A program made the translations under genes and the position numbers. This document shows, piece by piece, positions 17,376-24,411 of a stretch of DNA of 64,000 nt. Source of the stretch: Prevotella sp. (lineage in GTDB: Bacteria > Bacteroidota > Bacteroidia > Bacteroidales > Bacteroidaceae). Below the pieces are notes generated by a model, which did no database searches, was not told the origin of the DNA, and saw only the letters and a list, made by a program, of their open reading frames with translations. Location of the stretch: the NCBI GenBank assembly GCA_017471465.1, contig JAFUTI010000001.1:62001-126000 (forward strand), written 5' to 3'. Each line of letters begins with the position of its first letter. The first letter of the stretch is position 1.

Positions 17376-17542
17376 CAAGCGGCTCACCTGTTTTTATTGT
17401 TCTGTGGGTGCAAAGATATAACAAATGCCTCAAACTCCCTCCGTTTCAGCCGTAAAAATGAGAATGATTTCTCGAAAGAATAATCGAAAGTTCTCCGACA
17501 TATGATACACCTCAAAACCATTGGCATTTTGAGACTTAACAG

Positions 17543-17599
17543 AAACGCTTCACAAAGGAGGTAAGTTTCTGAAAGACAACTTGTTCTGGTGAAGCGTTT
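17543..17599. repeat. Hairpin H1 with 35-nt loop
   Basis: AAACGCTTCAC (17543-17553) pairs perfectly with GTGAAGCGTTT (17589-17599); the loop is 35 nt. On the plus strand it is followed by TCTTGTTC. It is homologous in layout to H2 at 17798-17852. Confidence 0.75.
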
Positions 17600-17648
17600 T
17601 CTTGTTCTTAATCATTTGGTTTTCAGCCTGCCAGAAAGCGGCTGCGAG

Positions 17649-17711
17649 ACGAATTTTTCGCGGCGCTTTACAATTTTTTCGCGGCGCTTTACGAATTTTT
17701 CGCGACGCTAT
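17649..17711. repeat. Three tandem 21-nt units
   Basis: The units at 17649-17669, 17670-17690 and 17691-17711 share ACGAATTTTTCGCGGCGCTTT with one to four changes each. There are no spacers between them, and no frame across them has a usable start. Confidence 0.85.
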
Positions 17712-17715
17712 TTTT

Positions 17716-17737
17716 GTTGCTGACCAAGGTCAGCAAC
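17716..17737. repeat. 22-bp near-perfect palindrome
   Basis: GTTGCTGACC (17716-17725) and GGTCAGCAAC (17728-17737) pair perfectly around AA. With a two-base centre it is more likely a DNA-level site (protein binding or cruciform) than an RNA hairpin. A relative of it sits in the loop of H2. Confidence 0.7.
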
Positions 17738-17797
17738 AGAAGGCGCTGCGTCGCTGATAACCCTTGCAAGCATTAATCTTACTCGGAGGCCACGCGC

Positions 17798-17852
17798 AAC
17801 CCTTCACCGTAAGTTGCTGATTGTCAGCAGAAAACATTACTCGTGAAGGGTT
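17798..17852. repeat. Hairpin H2 with 35-nt loop, terminator-like
   Basis: AACCCTTCAC (17798-17807) pairs with GTGAAGGGTT (17843-17852). The loop is exactly 35 nt and carries an inner GCTGA/TCAGC stem. TTTC follows on the plus strand. It differs from the H1 stem by a compensated C-G to G-C exchange. Confidence 0.75.
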
Positions 17853-17866
17853 TTTCGGACTGAGTT

Positions 17867-17906
17867 CACCTCAGGTTTAGGACAACCTCTATCACCTATG
17901 GATATA
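17867..17906. repeat. 40-nt repeat, copy B
   Basis: It is 37/40 identical and in direct orientation to 16073-16112. The partner strands that fold copy A into a multi-stem structure are not found here, so this looks like a fragment of the same element. Confidence 0.85.
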
Positions 17907-17945
17907 AGCAGACAATAAATTAGAGGATTCTGCGTTTATACTGTA

Positions 17946-19274
17946 ATGAAGCGCATATTTCTATACCTTATTATAAATATAGGGATTTTCACGGCCTGCT
18001 CCGATGACGACTCGTTCACGACGAGCGGGAATGACCTGCTGACGTTCTCGGTGGACACGGTGAAGATGGATACCGTCTTCTCGAACGTCGGCTCCAGGAC
18101 TTACTCTTTCTGGGTTCATAACCACACTGGCGACGGCATACGCATTGGGACCGTGAGGCTGCGTAACGGCAACCAGACGGGATTCCGCGTTAATGTCGAC
18201 GGTACGTATCTGGACAATACGCTGGGGTCGGTAGCCAACGACTTTGAGGTGCGCGGAGGCGACAGCATCTGCGTGTTTGTGGAGCTGACGGCCAGGGAAA
18301 ACAATGCCCTTCAGCCGCAGTTGGTGGAGGACGACCTCGTGTTCAGTTTGGAGAGTGGGGTGGAGCAGCGCGTCAACCTGCGGAGCTATGCCTGGGACGC
18401 TATCAGCCTGAAAGACTTCGAGATAGACAAGGACACGCTGATAGAGACGGAGAAACCCATCGTGGTGTATGGCGACGGTATCAAAGTGGACAGCGGCGCC
18501 GTGCTGACGTTGCGCAACACGACGCTCTATTTCCACGACGGAGCAGGGCTGACGGTACGCGGCACACTCAACACGGACCACGTCGTCATGCGTGGCGACA
18601 GGCTTGACCACATGTTCGACTACCTGCCTTACGACCGCGTCAGCGGACAGTGGCGCGGCGTCAGCTTCGAAGGTCCATCGAAGGACAACCAGTTGACTGA
18701 TACGGAGATCAGAAACGCGATGACAGCGGTGGCGCTCGACTCGGCAGCCATCGACACGACGGCACAGCGGCTGACGATGATACGCTGCGTGGTGCACAAT
18801 GCCAAGGGCGACGGCGTCAGCGTCAGCAACAGCCATATCGGCCTCTACTACTGCCAGCTGACCAACACGCTGGGCAACTGTCTGTCACTGAAAGGGGGGA
18901 TTGCCGACATCGACCATTGCACGCTGGCACAGTTCTACCCCTTCACGGCCAGCCGCGGCGCTGCACTCAGCTTCAACGACAGCCACGACCTGTGGCTGAT
19001 GTGCAGCAACTCGATTGTGACGGGCTATACCGACGACGTGGTGATGGGCAGCCACAACGACACGGCGCGGGTGTTTGTCTACAGGTTTGAAGACTGCCTG
19101 CTACGTACACCGGCTGTTGCCGACGACACGGTCAGCTTCAAACGGATACAATGGGAGACGGCGCAGGACAGCATACAGGGGAAGAAGCACTTCGTCACAA
19201 TCGACGAGCGTAACCTCATCTACGACTTCCACCTCGACTCGCTGTCGACGGCGCAAGGGAAGGGCTGTTACTGA
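17946..19274 (+). CDS. Beta-helix lipoprotein, secreted
   Basis: Predicted surface or periplasmic lipoprotein of 442 residues. The signal peptide ends in IFTACSDDD (lipobox Cys about 18). The first third is an immunoglobulin-like module (TVFSNVGSRTYSFWVHNHTG). The rest is a right-handed parallel beta-helix of the kind seen in NosD/pectate-lyase-like folds, with repeated NTTLYFHDGAGLTVRGTL and GDGVSVSNSHIGLYYCQLTN rungs. No catalytic residues are obvious. The family is common in Bacteroides and Prevotella without assigned function. Its end overlaps the convergent cdd gene by 7 nt. No clear -7 box was found upstream. Confidence 0.78.
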   Translation: MKRIFLYLIINIGIFTACSDDDSFTTSGNDLLTFSVDTVKMDTVFSNVGSRTYSFWVHNHTGDGIRIGTVRLRNGNQTGFRVNVDGTYLDNTLGSVANDFEVRGGDSICVFVELTARENNALQPQLVEDDLVFSLESGVEQRVNLRSYAWDAISLKDFEIDKDTLIETEKPIVVYGDGIKVDSGAVLTLRNTTLYFHDGAGLTVRGTLNTDHVVMRGDRLDHMFDYLPYDRVSGQWRGVSFEGPSKDNQLTDTEIRNAMTAVALDSAAIDTTAQRLTMIRCVVHNAKGDGVSVSNSHIGLYYCQLTNTLGNCLSLKGGIADIDHCTLAQFYPFTASRGAALSFNDSHDLWLMCSNSIVTGYTDDVVMGSHNDTARVFVYRFEDCLLRTPAVADDTVSFKRIQWETAQDSIQGKKHFVTIDERNLIYDFHLDSLSTAQGKGCY

Positions 19275-19744
19275 AACTCGGTGAACGACAGGGGCATGAG
19301 GCTCTTGATGCTGTCGACGGCATAGACGCACTCGCTTCCGTAGAGAAGGATGCGCACCGGCTGACGGAAGCGCGTCTCGGTCTCGATGAGCACCTGGCGG
19401 CACGTGCCGCAGGGACTGACGGGAGTGGCCTGTAGCTGGCCCCCAGGCGTACGGGCGGCGATGGCTATCATCTTGACGGGCACGTTGGGATATTGCGCGC
19501 CAGCGGCAAAGATGGCGCTGCGCTCAGCACAAAGGCCGGCAGGGAAGGCAGCGTTCTCCTGATTGCAGCCGATAATCTCGACGCCGTTGTCGAGCAGCAG
19601 GGCGGCGCCGACGTGAAATCGCGAGTAGGGAGCGTACGAGCGGCTTGTGGCCTCGATGGCCAGCTCCACCAAATGGCGCTCAGCCTCTGTCAGCTCCTCA
19701 AGTTGGTATGCTGTGATAGTGGTTTTTAGTTCTATCTCTTTCAT
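19268..19744 (-). CDS. cdd: Cytidine deaminase
   Basis: Deaminates cytidine and deoxycytidine to uridine forms (pyrimidine salvage). It has 158 residues with SYAPYSRFHVGAALL and GCNQENAAFPAGLCAERSA, and the zinc site Cys72 and Glu74 of CAERSA with Cys112 and Cys115 of PCGTCRQ. That is the homotetrameric short form with a third cysteine replacing histidine. A -7 box TATCTTTGC lies at 19764-19772 on the minus strand, 20 bp from the ATG. It is a single-gene unit convergent with the beta-helix lipoprotein. Confidence 0.95.
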   Translation of the reverse strand: MKEIELKTTITAYQLEELTEAERHLVELAIEATSRSYAPYSRFHVGAALLLDNGVEIIGCNQENAAFPAGLCAERSAIFAAGAQYPNVPVKMIAIAARTPGGQLQATPVSPCGTCRQVLIETETRFRQPVRILLYGSECVYAVDSIKSLMPLSFTEFQ

Positions 19745-19812
19745 AGCAGTACGGTTTTATGGGGCAAAGATAATCAAAAATGTTGAAACAGCATCTTTTT
19801 CTTGCAATATTT

Positions 19813-19844
19813 TTGGCTGTTTCAGAAAAAAGTGCTATCTTTGC
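19813..19844 (+). promoter_or_regulatory. Promoter of tRNA-Ser
   Basis: TTG at 19813-19815 and TATCTTTGC at 19836-19844 are 20 bases apart; the tRNA begins 13 bases downstream. Confidence 0.7.
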
Positions 19845-19856
19845 AGTCGCAAATAA

Positions 19857-19947
19857 GGAAGGTTGGCAGAGTGATCGATCGCGCTGGACTCGAAATCCGG
19901 TATACCCCTTTCGGGTATCGGGGGTTTGAATCCCTCACCTTCCGCCA
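19857..19947 (+). tRNA. tRNA-Ser (anticodon CGA)
   Basis: The acceptor stem GGAAGGT (19857-19863) pairs with ACCTTCC (19937-19943), followed by discriminator G and an encoded CCA. The anticodon CGA is at 19891-19893, within a CTGGA/TCCGG stem. A long variable arm (TATACCC/GGGTATC) is typical of tRNA-Ser. The T-loop GTTTGAATC is present. It reads UCG codons. Confidence 0.97.
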
Positions 19948-19995
19948 AGGGAAGGGAAGTCAGCGATGGCTTCCTTTTGTCATAATTAGTAAGCG

Positions 19996-21024
19996 ATGGA
20001 CAAGGACATTTACATACTAGGAATAGAGTCGAGTTGTGACGACACGTCGGCGGCAGTCTTGAAGAATGGCGTGCTGCTGTCGAATGTCACGGCTTCGCAG
20101 GCCGTGCATGAAGCCTACGGCGGCGTGGTGCCCGAACTGGCGTCGAGAGCCCACCAGCAGAATGTCGTACCCGTGGTTGACCAGGCGCTGAAACGCGCCG
20201 GTGTGACGAAGGATCAGCTGTCGGCAGTGGCGTTCACACGCGGGCCAGGACTCATGGGGTCGCTGCTGGTAGGTGTCAGCTTTGCCAAGGGGCTGGCACG
20301 CGCCCTGGGCATACCGCTCATCGACGTGAATCACCTGCAGGGCCACGTCATGGCGCACTTCATCAAGGAGTCCGACGACGACAACACCCAGCCGCCGCTA
20401 CCCTTCCTCTGTCTGCTCGTGTCGGGCGGCAACTCTCAGATTGTCAAGGTGAACGCCTATAATGACATGGAGGTGCTGGGGCAGACCATCGACGATGCTG
20501 CCGGCGAGGCTATCGACAAGTGCTCGAAGGTGATGGGGCTGGGCTATCCCGGAGGACCCATCATCGACCGGCTGGCACGCCAGGGCAACCCCAAGGCCTA
20601 TCAGTTTGCCGAGCCCAGTATCCCCGGACTCGACTACAGCTTCTCGGGCCTGAAGACGTCGTTCCTCTACTCGCTGCAGAAGTGGGTGGCTGAGGAACCC
20701 GACTTCGTGGAAAACCACAAGGAGGACATCGCCGCCTCGCTGGAGTGGACCATCGTCGACATCTTGATGAAGAAGCTGAAGAAGGCCGTCAAACTGACTG
20801 GCATCAAGCACGTGGCAGTAGCAGGAGGCGTCAGCGCCAACAACGGCCTGCGTAATGCCTTCTACGATGCCCAGAAGCGTTACGGGTGGACTATCTACAT
20901 ACCGAAATTCAGCTATACCACTGACAACGCCGCCATGATTGGCATTGTGGGCCATTACAAATACCAGGACGGGGACTTCTGCTCCATCGATGCCCCGGCC
21001 TTCTCGAAAGTGACATTCAAATAA
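19996..21024 (+). CDS. tsaD: tRNA N6-adenosine threonylcarbamoyltransferase
   Basis: Transfers the threonylcarbamoyl group to A37 of ANN-decoding tRNAs, with TsaB and TsaE. It is an ASKHA-fold protein of 342 residues. ILGIESSCDDTSAAV is at the N-terminus. The metal-binding histidines are His113 and His117 in NHLQGHVMAHF. FLCLLVSGGNSQ and VAGGVSANNGLR form the nucleotide site. The gene starts 48 bp after the tRNA-Ser gene and is followed 10 bp downstream by the CinA-C gene, a pairing often seen in Bacteroidota. Confidence 0.96.
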   Translation: MDKDIYILGIESSCDDTSAAVLKNGVLLSNVTASQAVHEAYGGVVPELASRAHQQNVVPVVDQALKRAGVTKDQLSAVAFTRGPGLMGSLLVGVSFAKGLARALGIPLIDVNHLQGHVMAHFIKESDDDNTQPPLPFLCLLVSGGNSQIVKVNAYNDMEVLGQTIDDAAGEAIDKCSKVMGLGYPGGPIIDRLARQGNPKAYQFAEPSIPGLDYSFSGLKTSFLYSLQKWVAEEPDFVENHKEDIAASLEWTIVDILMKKLKKAVKLTGIKHVAVAGGVSANNGLRNAFYDAQKRYGWTIYIPKFSYTTDNAAMIGIVGHYKYQDGDFCSIDAPAFSKVTFK

Positions 21025-21034
21025 CTCAAGCAAT

Positions 21035-21544
21035 ATGGATTTTGAAGCAAAGATTACCAGCAGGGAGATCAGCGAACTGCTGTGGGACATGGAGAAGACG
21101 GTCGGAACGGCCGAGAGTTGTACCGGCGGACGCATAGCCGAAGCCATCATCGCTGTGCCAGGTGCATCGCGTTACTTCAAGGGCGGCATCATCTCGTACA
21201 CCAACGAGGTGAAAGAACAGCTCCTCGGCGTCGGCCGCGACCTGCTGGAAGAGAAGACTGCCGTCTGCGAAGAGGTGGCCATCGACATGGTGAAAGGCGC
21301 ATGCCGCACGCTGAATGTGGATTATGCCATCTCGGCAACGGGTGTCGCCGGACCGTCGGGCGGGACGAAGGACATACCCGTGGGCACCATCTGGCTGGCT
21401 TGCGGCAATGCCGACAGGGTGGCAACGCTGAAGGTGGAAGAGGACCACGGACGCGACATCAACCTCGCCATTGCCACCGACAAGGCTATGCAGATGTTTC
21501 TTGCCTATCTCGAGGAAGAGAATAAGCCGGCTGAGGCTGAGTAA
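21035..21544 (+). CDS. CinA C-terminal domain protein, NMN amidase type
   Basis: Stand-alone CinA-C domain of 169 residues, a family in which PncC deamidates nicotinamide mononucleotide in NAD recycling. The conserved sequences TVGTAESCTGGRIAEAI, FKGGIISYTNEVK, ISATGVAGPSGG and PVGTIWLA are all present, including the catalytic Ser/Thr loop. The protein ends NKPAEAE. The codons encoding this end are duplicated just after the stop (copy 21524-21544 and copy 21551-21571). It is probably cotranscribed with tsaD and ends at a bidirectional terminator. Confidence 0.9.
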   Translation: MDFEAKITSREISELLWDMEKTVGTAESCTGGRIAEAIIAVPGASRYFKGGIISYTNEVKEQLLGVGRDLLEEKTAVCEEVAIDMVKGACRTLNVDYAISATGVAGPSGGTKDIPVGTIWLACGNADRVATLKVEEDHGRDINLAIATDKAMQMFLAYLEEENKPAEAE

Positions 21545-21571
21545 GTCGACAAGCCGGCTGGCGCTGAGTAA
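21524..21571 (+). repeat. Short direct repeat over the CinA-C stop codon
   Basis: 21524-21544 and 21551-21571 agree at 19 of 21 bases with a 27-nt period; the first copy contains the stop codon and the second lies wholly in the 3' UTR. Confidence 0.8.
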
Positions 21572-21573
21572 AG

Positions 21574-21616
21574 AAAAAATGAGCCGCATCCCATGATGAG
21601 ATGCGGCTCGATTTTT
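21574..21616. terminator. Bidirectional terminator between CinA-C gene and DUF4295 gene
   Basis: GAGCCGCATC (21581-21590) and GATGCGGCTC (21600-21609) form a perfect 10-bp stem. There is an A-run on the left and a T-run on the right, so it serves both convergent transcripts. Confidence 0.9.
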
Positions 21617-21634
21617 ATGATTGAGATAAAACGA

Positions 21635-21793
21635 TTAATTCTTGAAGAAGTCCTTAACGGCCTCGTTGGGAACCATCTGCTCGTCGAAGATATAAGCACC
21701 AGTCTTGGGGCTCTTCACCATCTTGATAACTTTTGTATAAGCGCGACCATCCTTTGAACCTTCATGGAGGGTAGCAACGGTTTTCTTTGCCAT
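21635..21793 (-). CDS. DUF4295 protein, ribosome-linked small protein
   Basis: This 52-residue basic protein was read by hand: MAKKTVATLHEGSKDGRAYT at the start and VPNEAVKDFFKN at the end. The family is restricted to Bacteroidota and is nearly always encoded right after L33, as here (15 bp downstream). Such linkage and composition suggest a ribosomal or ribosome-associated role, but this is inference. It ends just before the bidirectional terminator. Confidence 0.88.
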   Translation of the reverse strand: MAKKTVATLHEGSKDGRAYTKVIKMVKSPKTGAYIFDEQMVPNEAVKDFFKN

Positions 21794-21808
21794 ACTTCTG
21801 TCTCTTTA

Positions 21809-22000
21809 TTATTTGATTTCTTTATGAAGCGTCATCTTCTTGAGAATGGGGTTGTACTTCATCAACTCCAGACGCTCAGACGTGTTCTTACGATTCTTAG
21901 TGGTGATGTAACGGCTCGTGCCGGGCATGCCACTGGCCTTATGCTCTGTGCACTCCAAGATAACTTGGACGCGATTGCCTTTTGCTTTCTTGCTTGCCAT
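21809..22000 (-). CDS. rpmG: 50S ribosomal protein L33
   Basis: A small basic protein of the large subunit near the E site. It has 63 residues with [14 protein letters not shown] and [24 protein letters not shown], the L33 signature. This is the version without the CxxC zinc knuckle (only one Cys). It lies between rpmB (5 bp) and the DUF4295 gene. Confidence 0.97.
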   Translation of the reverse strand: MASKKAKGNRVQVILECTEHKASGMPGTSRYITTKNRKNTSERLELMKYNPILKKMTLHKEIK

Positions 22001-22005
22001 GATTA

Positions 22006-22269
22006 TTAATCTCCTATCACTTTAATGTCCTTCCAATCTACATATCCCTTGGCAACGGCCTGCTTCAATGCAGCATCAAGGCCTACCTTGTTGATCATGC
22101 GAAGGCCGGCAGCGCTGATCTTCAACTGAATCCAGCAAGCCTCCTCTACATAGTAGAACTTCTTGCTGAAGAGGTTTACGTCAAAGCTCCGCTTGGTATG
22201 GTGCTTTGAGTGAGACACATTGCAACCTATCTGTGCCTTCTTTCCTGTAATTTGACAAATCTTAGACAT
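22006..22269 (-). CDS. rpmB: 50S ribosomal protein L28
   Basis: Large-subunit protein of 87 residues, longer than the E. coli form as usual in this phylum. It begins [20 protein letters not shown] and carries [14 protein letters not shown]. It is the first gene of the L28-L33-DUF4295 operon. A -7 box TACCTTTGC lies at 22322-22330 on the minus strand. Confidence 0.97.
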   Translation of the reverse strand: MSKICQITGKKAQIGCNVSHSKHHTKRSFDVNLFSKKFYYVEEACWIQLKISAAGLRMINKVGLDAALKQAVAKGYVDWKDIKVIGD

Positions 22270-22321
22270 TGCTATCTACTCTTTAATAATGTTCCTTTTT
22301 GTAACTTATTCCAAACAGGGT

Positions 22322-22330
22322 GCAAAGGTA
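22322..22330 (-). promoter_or_regulatory. Promoter -7 box of rpmB operon
   Basis: TACCTTTGC on the minus strand, 53 bases upstream of the rpmB ATG. Confidence 0.6.
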
Positions 22331-22389
22331 CATATTTTAATTGAGATAAGAAAGCGGAGATATGAGATTTAGCCGGGAATTAGTATTTT

Positions 22390-23139
22390 TTAACCTTTTC
22401 CTAAGAACTTTGCCTCGATGTAGCTGCCGAATTGCTCCTTATAGCTGTCACCGATGGGCAGGGCGACGTTGGCGGTGATGAAGACGCGGTTCTTGTTGAC
22501 CTCCGTGATCTTGTCGAGGTTGACGATGTAAGAACGGTGGATGCGCATGAAATTTCGGGGCAGACGCTCCTCAAGATTCTTCATCGCCAGGAGGGTGATG
22601 ACGGGCTTCGGCTGACTGGCGAGGTGCAACTTCAGGTATTCCGACATGCCTTCGACGTAGAGGATGTCGCCTAAAGACACCTTCACCACGCGGTAGTCGG
22701 TCTTCACGAAGATGGCATCCTCGTCGGCCGGCTCACGTCGGTCGTTTCTCGACTCGCCTCCCTGGCTCGGCTCATGTCGCGTCTCAACCCGCTCTTTCAG
22801 CCGGTTGGCTGCCCGCATGAAGTCCTGCAGTCCGAAAGGCTTGAGCAGGTAGTCGACGGCGTTGACCCGGAACCCCTCGACGGCATACTCTGAGTAGGCG
22901 GTGGTGAACACGATGAGGGGTGGGGCGCTGAGCGACTTCACAAAGTCCATACCGTTTAGGTCGGGCATGTTGATGTCGCAGAACAGGGCATCGACGGGTT
23001 CGCTGTTGAGGACGCCGACGGCCTCGACGGCACTCTCGCATTGAGCCACTAGCTCCAGGAACGGCACTTTCTTGATGTATGCGGCGAGCTGCTGTAGTGC
23101 CAGTGGCTCGTCGTCGACGGCTAATACTCTGATACTCAT
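22390..23139 (-). CDS. LytTR-family response regulator
   Basis: Transcription regulator of 249 residues: a receiver domain plus a LytTR DNA-binding domain. The receiver shows VLAVDDEPLA (acidic pair 9-10), the phospho-acceptor Asp55 in FCDINMPD, and the lysine in YLLKPFG. The LytTR part shows FVKTDYRVVKVSLGDILYVEG and MRIHRSYIVNLDKI. I chose the ATG at 23139; the frame extends further upstream but without receiver sequence. It lies 66 bp after the histidine kinase stop and is the last gene of the six-gene secreted-protein operon. Confidence 0.94.
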   Translation of the reverse strand: MSIRVLAVDDEPLALQQLAAYIKKVPFLELVAQCESAVEAVGVLNSEPVDALFCDINMPDLNGMDFVKSLSAPPLIVFTTAYSEYAVEGFRVNAVDYLLKPFGLQDFMRAANRLKERVETRHEPSQGGESRNDRREPADEDAIFVKTDYRVVKVSLGDILYVEGMSEYLKLHLASQPKPVITLLAMKNLEERLPRNFMRIHRSYIVNLDKITEVNKNRVFITANVALPIGDSYKEQFGSYIEAKFLGKG

Positions 23140-23205
23140 AACGGGAAGCAAAGGTATGAAAAAAAAATCACACGCAGGATGTTGGTGTGATTCTTTTAGC
23201 ATAAT

Positions 23206-24405
23206 TTAGGTCTTCAGCGGAATGTCGAGGATGACCTCGTAGGTGTCGTCGGCCTCGTTGACGCCCAAAGAGTAGTGCTCGCCGTAAATAAGGTCGAGAC
23301 GCTGGCGCACGTTGGACAGACCGACACCGCCTTGACTGGGTGTCGAGGTGGTGTTGGCGGGTTTGGCGTGCTTGCTGTTGCGGCAGGTCCAAAGCAGACG
23401 GTCGTCGCCGTTCTTGTCCTTGTAGCGTTTGCTGTCGATGGCGATGAACGAGTGGTGCTGGTAGCTGACGCCGTGTTTGAAGGCGTTCTCGACGAACGAG
23501 ACGAAGAGCAGCGGCGGCACGCTGACGCCGGCGACGTCGTCGAGAAGGTTGGCGCTGTAGCTGAGCTTGTCGCCGTAGCGCATCCGCATCAGCGTCGTGT
23601 AGTTGTCCATGAACTCGCGCTCCTTGGTCATCGGCACGCGGGGGCTGTTGCTCTCGTAAAGCACGTAGCGCAGAATCTTCGACAGCTGGATGATGGCTTC
23701 CTTTGAGCGCTCCGGGTCGATGTCGACCAAGGCGTGGATGTTGTTCAGCGTGTTCATCAGGAAGTGGGGGTTCAGCTGATACTTCAGGTACTCCAGCCGT
23801 TGCTCCAGGTTCTTCCTCTCGAGGTCGGCCATCTGCTGCTGGTCCTGGCGCTGGCGGAAGTAGAGCTTGATGCCGAGGTTGGCAAAGAGCATCAACACAA
23901 GCATGACGGTGGAGACGATGTCATGCTGGTCGAATCGGGCGGGCGGTACGTGGCCGCCGCGTTCCATCATGCCTTCGGGTCTTAGTGGCGGACGCTGACC
24001 GTCAAATTCTGGCGGCCGGTGACCGTCGTCGAAGTCGTCGTCGAAGCTGGGCAGTGGAGGCTGGCGGTAGCCGACCATCTCATGCTGTGGCCGACGGTAC
24101 TTCAGATTGTGTGGGCGATTAGAGCACTGGATGGTGACGAACAGCGCTATGACGATGGCGACGAAGCTGAAGTAGAGCACACGCCGCTGACGGTACACCA
24201 GCAGGGGCGCCAGCAGGTGGTTGTGGATGAGGAAGATGGCGAAGAAGACGCTGTACTGGCGCCATACCATCAGTACCTCACTCCAGTCGAAGGTCAGCGT
24301 GCTGTCGCCGGCTGTGCGGACGTAGAGACTCAGTACTGGTGCAATGAAGAGTATTCCCCATAGCACTAGATAAGTGAGTGTCTCTGCCAGATGCTTCTTG
24401 AACAT
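23206..24405 (-). CDS. LytS-like sensor histidine kinase
   Basis: Membrane kinase of the His_kinase (PF06580) type, 399 residues. Predicted transmembrane segments lie at about 10-28, 50-68, 78-95 and 165-182. Between the last two is an unusual Pro/Asp/Arg-rich extracytoplasmic loop (roughly 96-164). The H-box is YQLNPHFLMNTLNN with His214, and the ATP site has FVENAFKHG and GVGLSNVRQRL. It is the partner of the LytTR regulator just downstream. It starts 6 bp after the 725-aa beta-helix gene, so kinase expression is tied to the secreted proteins. Confidence 0.93.
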   Translation of the reverse strand: MFKKHLAETLTYLVLWGILFIAPVLSLYVRTAGDSTLTFDWSEVLMVWRQYSVFFAIFLIHNHLLAPLLVYRQRRVLYFSFVAIVIALFVTIQCSNRPHNLKYRRPQHEMVGYRQPPLPSFDDDFDDGHRPPEFDGQRPPLRPEGMMERGGHVPPARFDQHDIVSTVMLVLMLFANLGIKLYFRQRQDQQQMADLERKNLEQRLEYLKYQLNPHFLMNTLNNIHALVDIDPERSKEAIIQLSKILRYVLYESNSPRVPMTKEREFMDNYTTLMRMRYGDKLSYSANLLDDVAGVSVPPLLFVSFVENAFKHGVSYQHHSFIAIDSKRYKDKNGDDRLLWTCRNSKHAKPANTTSTPSQGGVGLSNVRQRLDLIYGEHYSLGVNEADDTYEVILDIPLKT

Positions 24406-24411
24406 ATCCGT

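Larger units (their letters stand above)
17269..17945. other. Repeat-rich intergenic region, no protein gene
   Basis: About 680 bp without a credible gene. In order: the second 80-bp repeat (17296-17375); a minus-strand TATCTTTGC box (17410-17418); a CTCAAAA/TTTTGAG hairpin (17511-17533); hairpin H1 (17543-17599); three 21-nt tandem units (17649-17711); a 22-bp palindrome (17716-17737); hairpin H2 (17798-17852); and repeat copy B (17867-17906). Short frames across the tandem units lack a start. Confidence 0.75.

Noticed and set aside
17649-17711. Three 21-nt units as a mini-CRISPR
   Set aside because: There are no spacers between units and no cas genes in the window.
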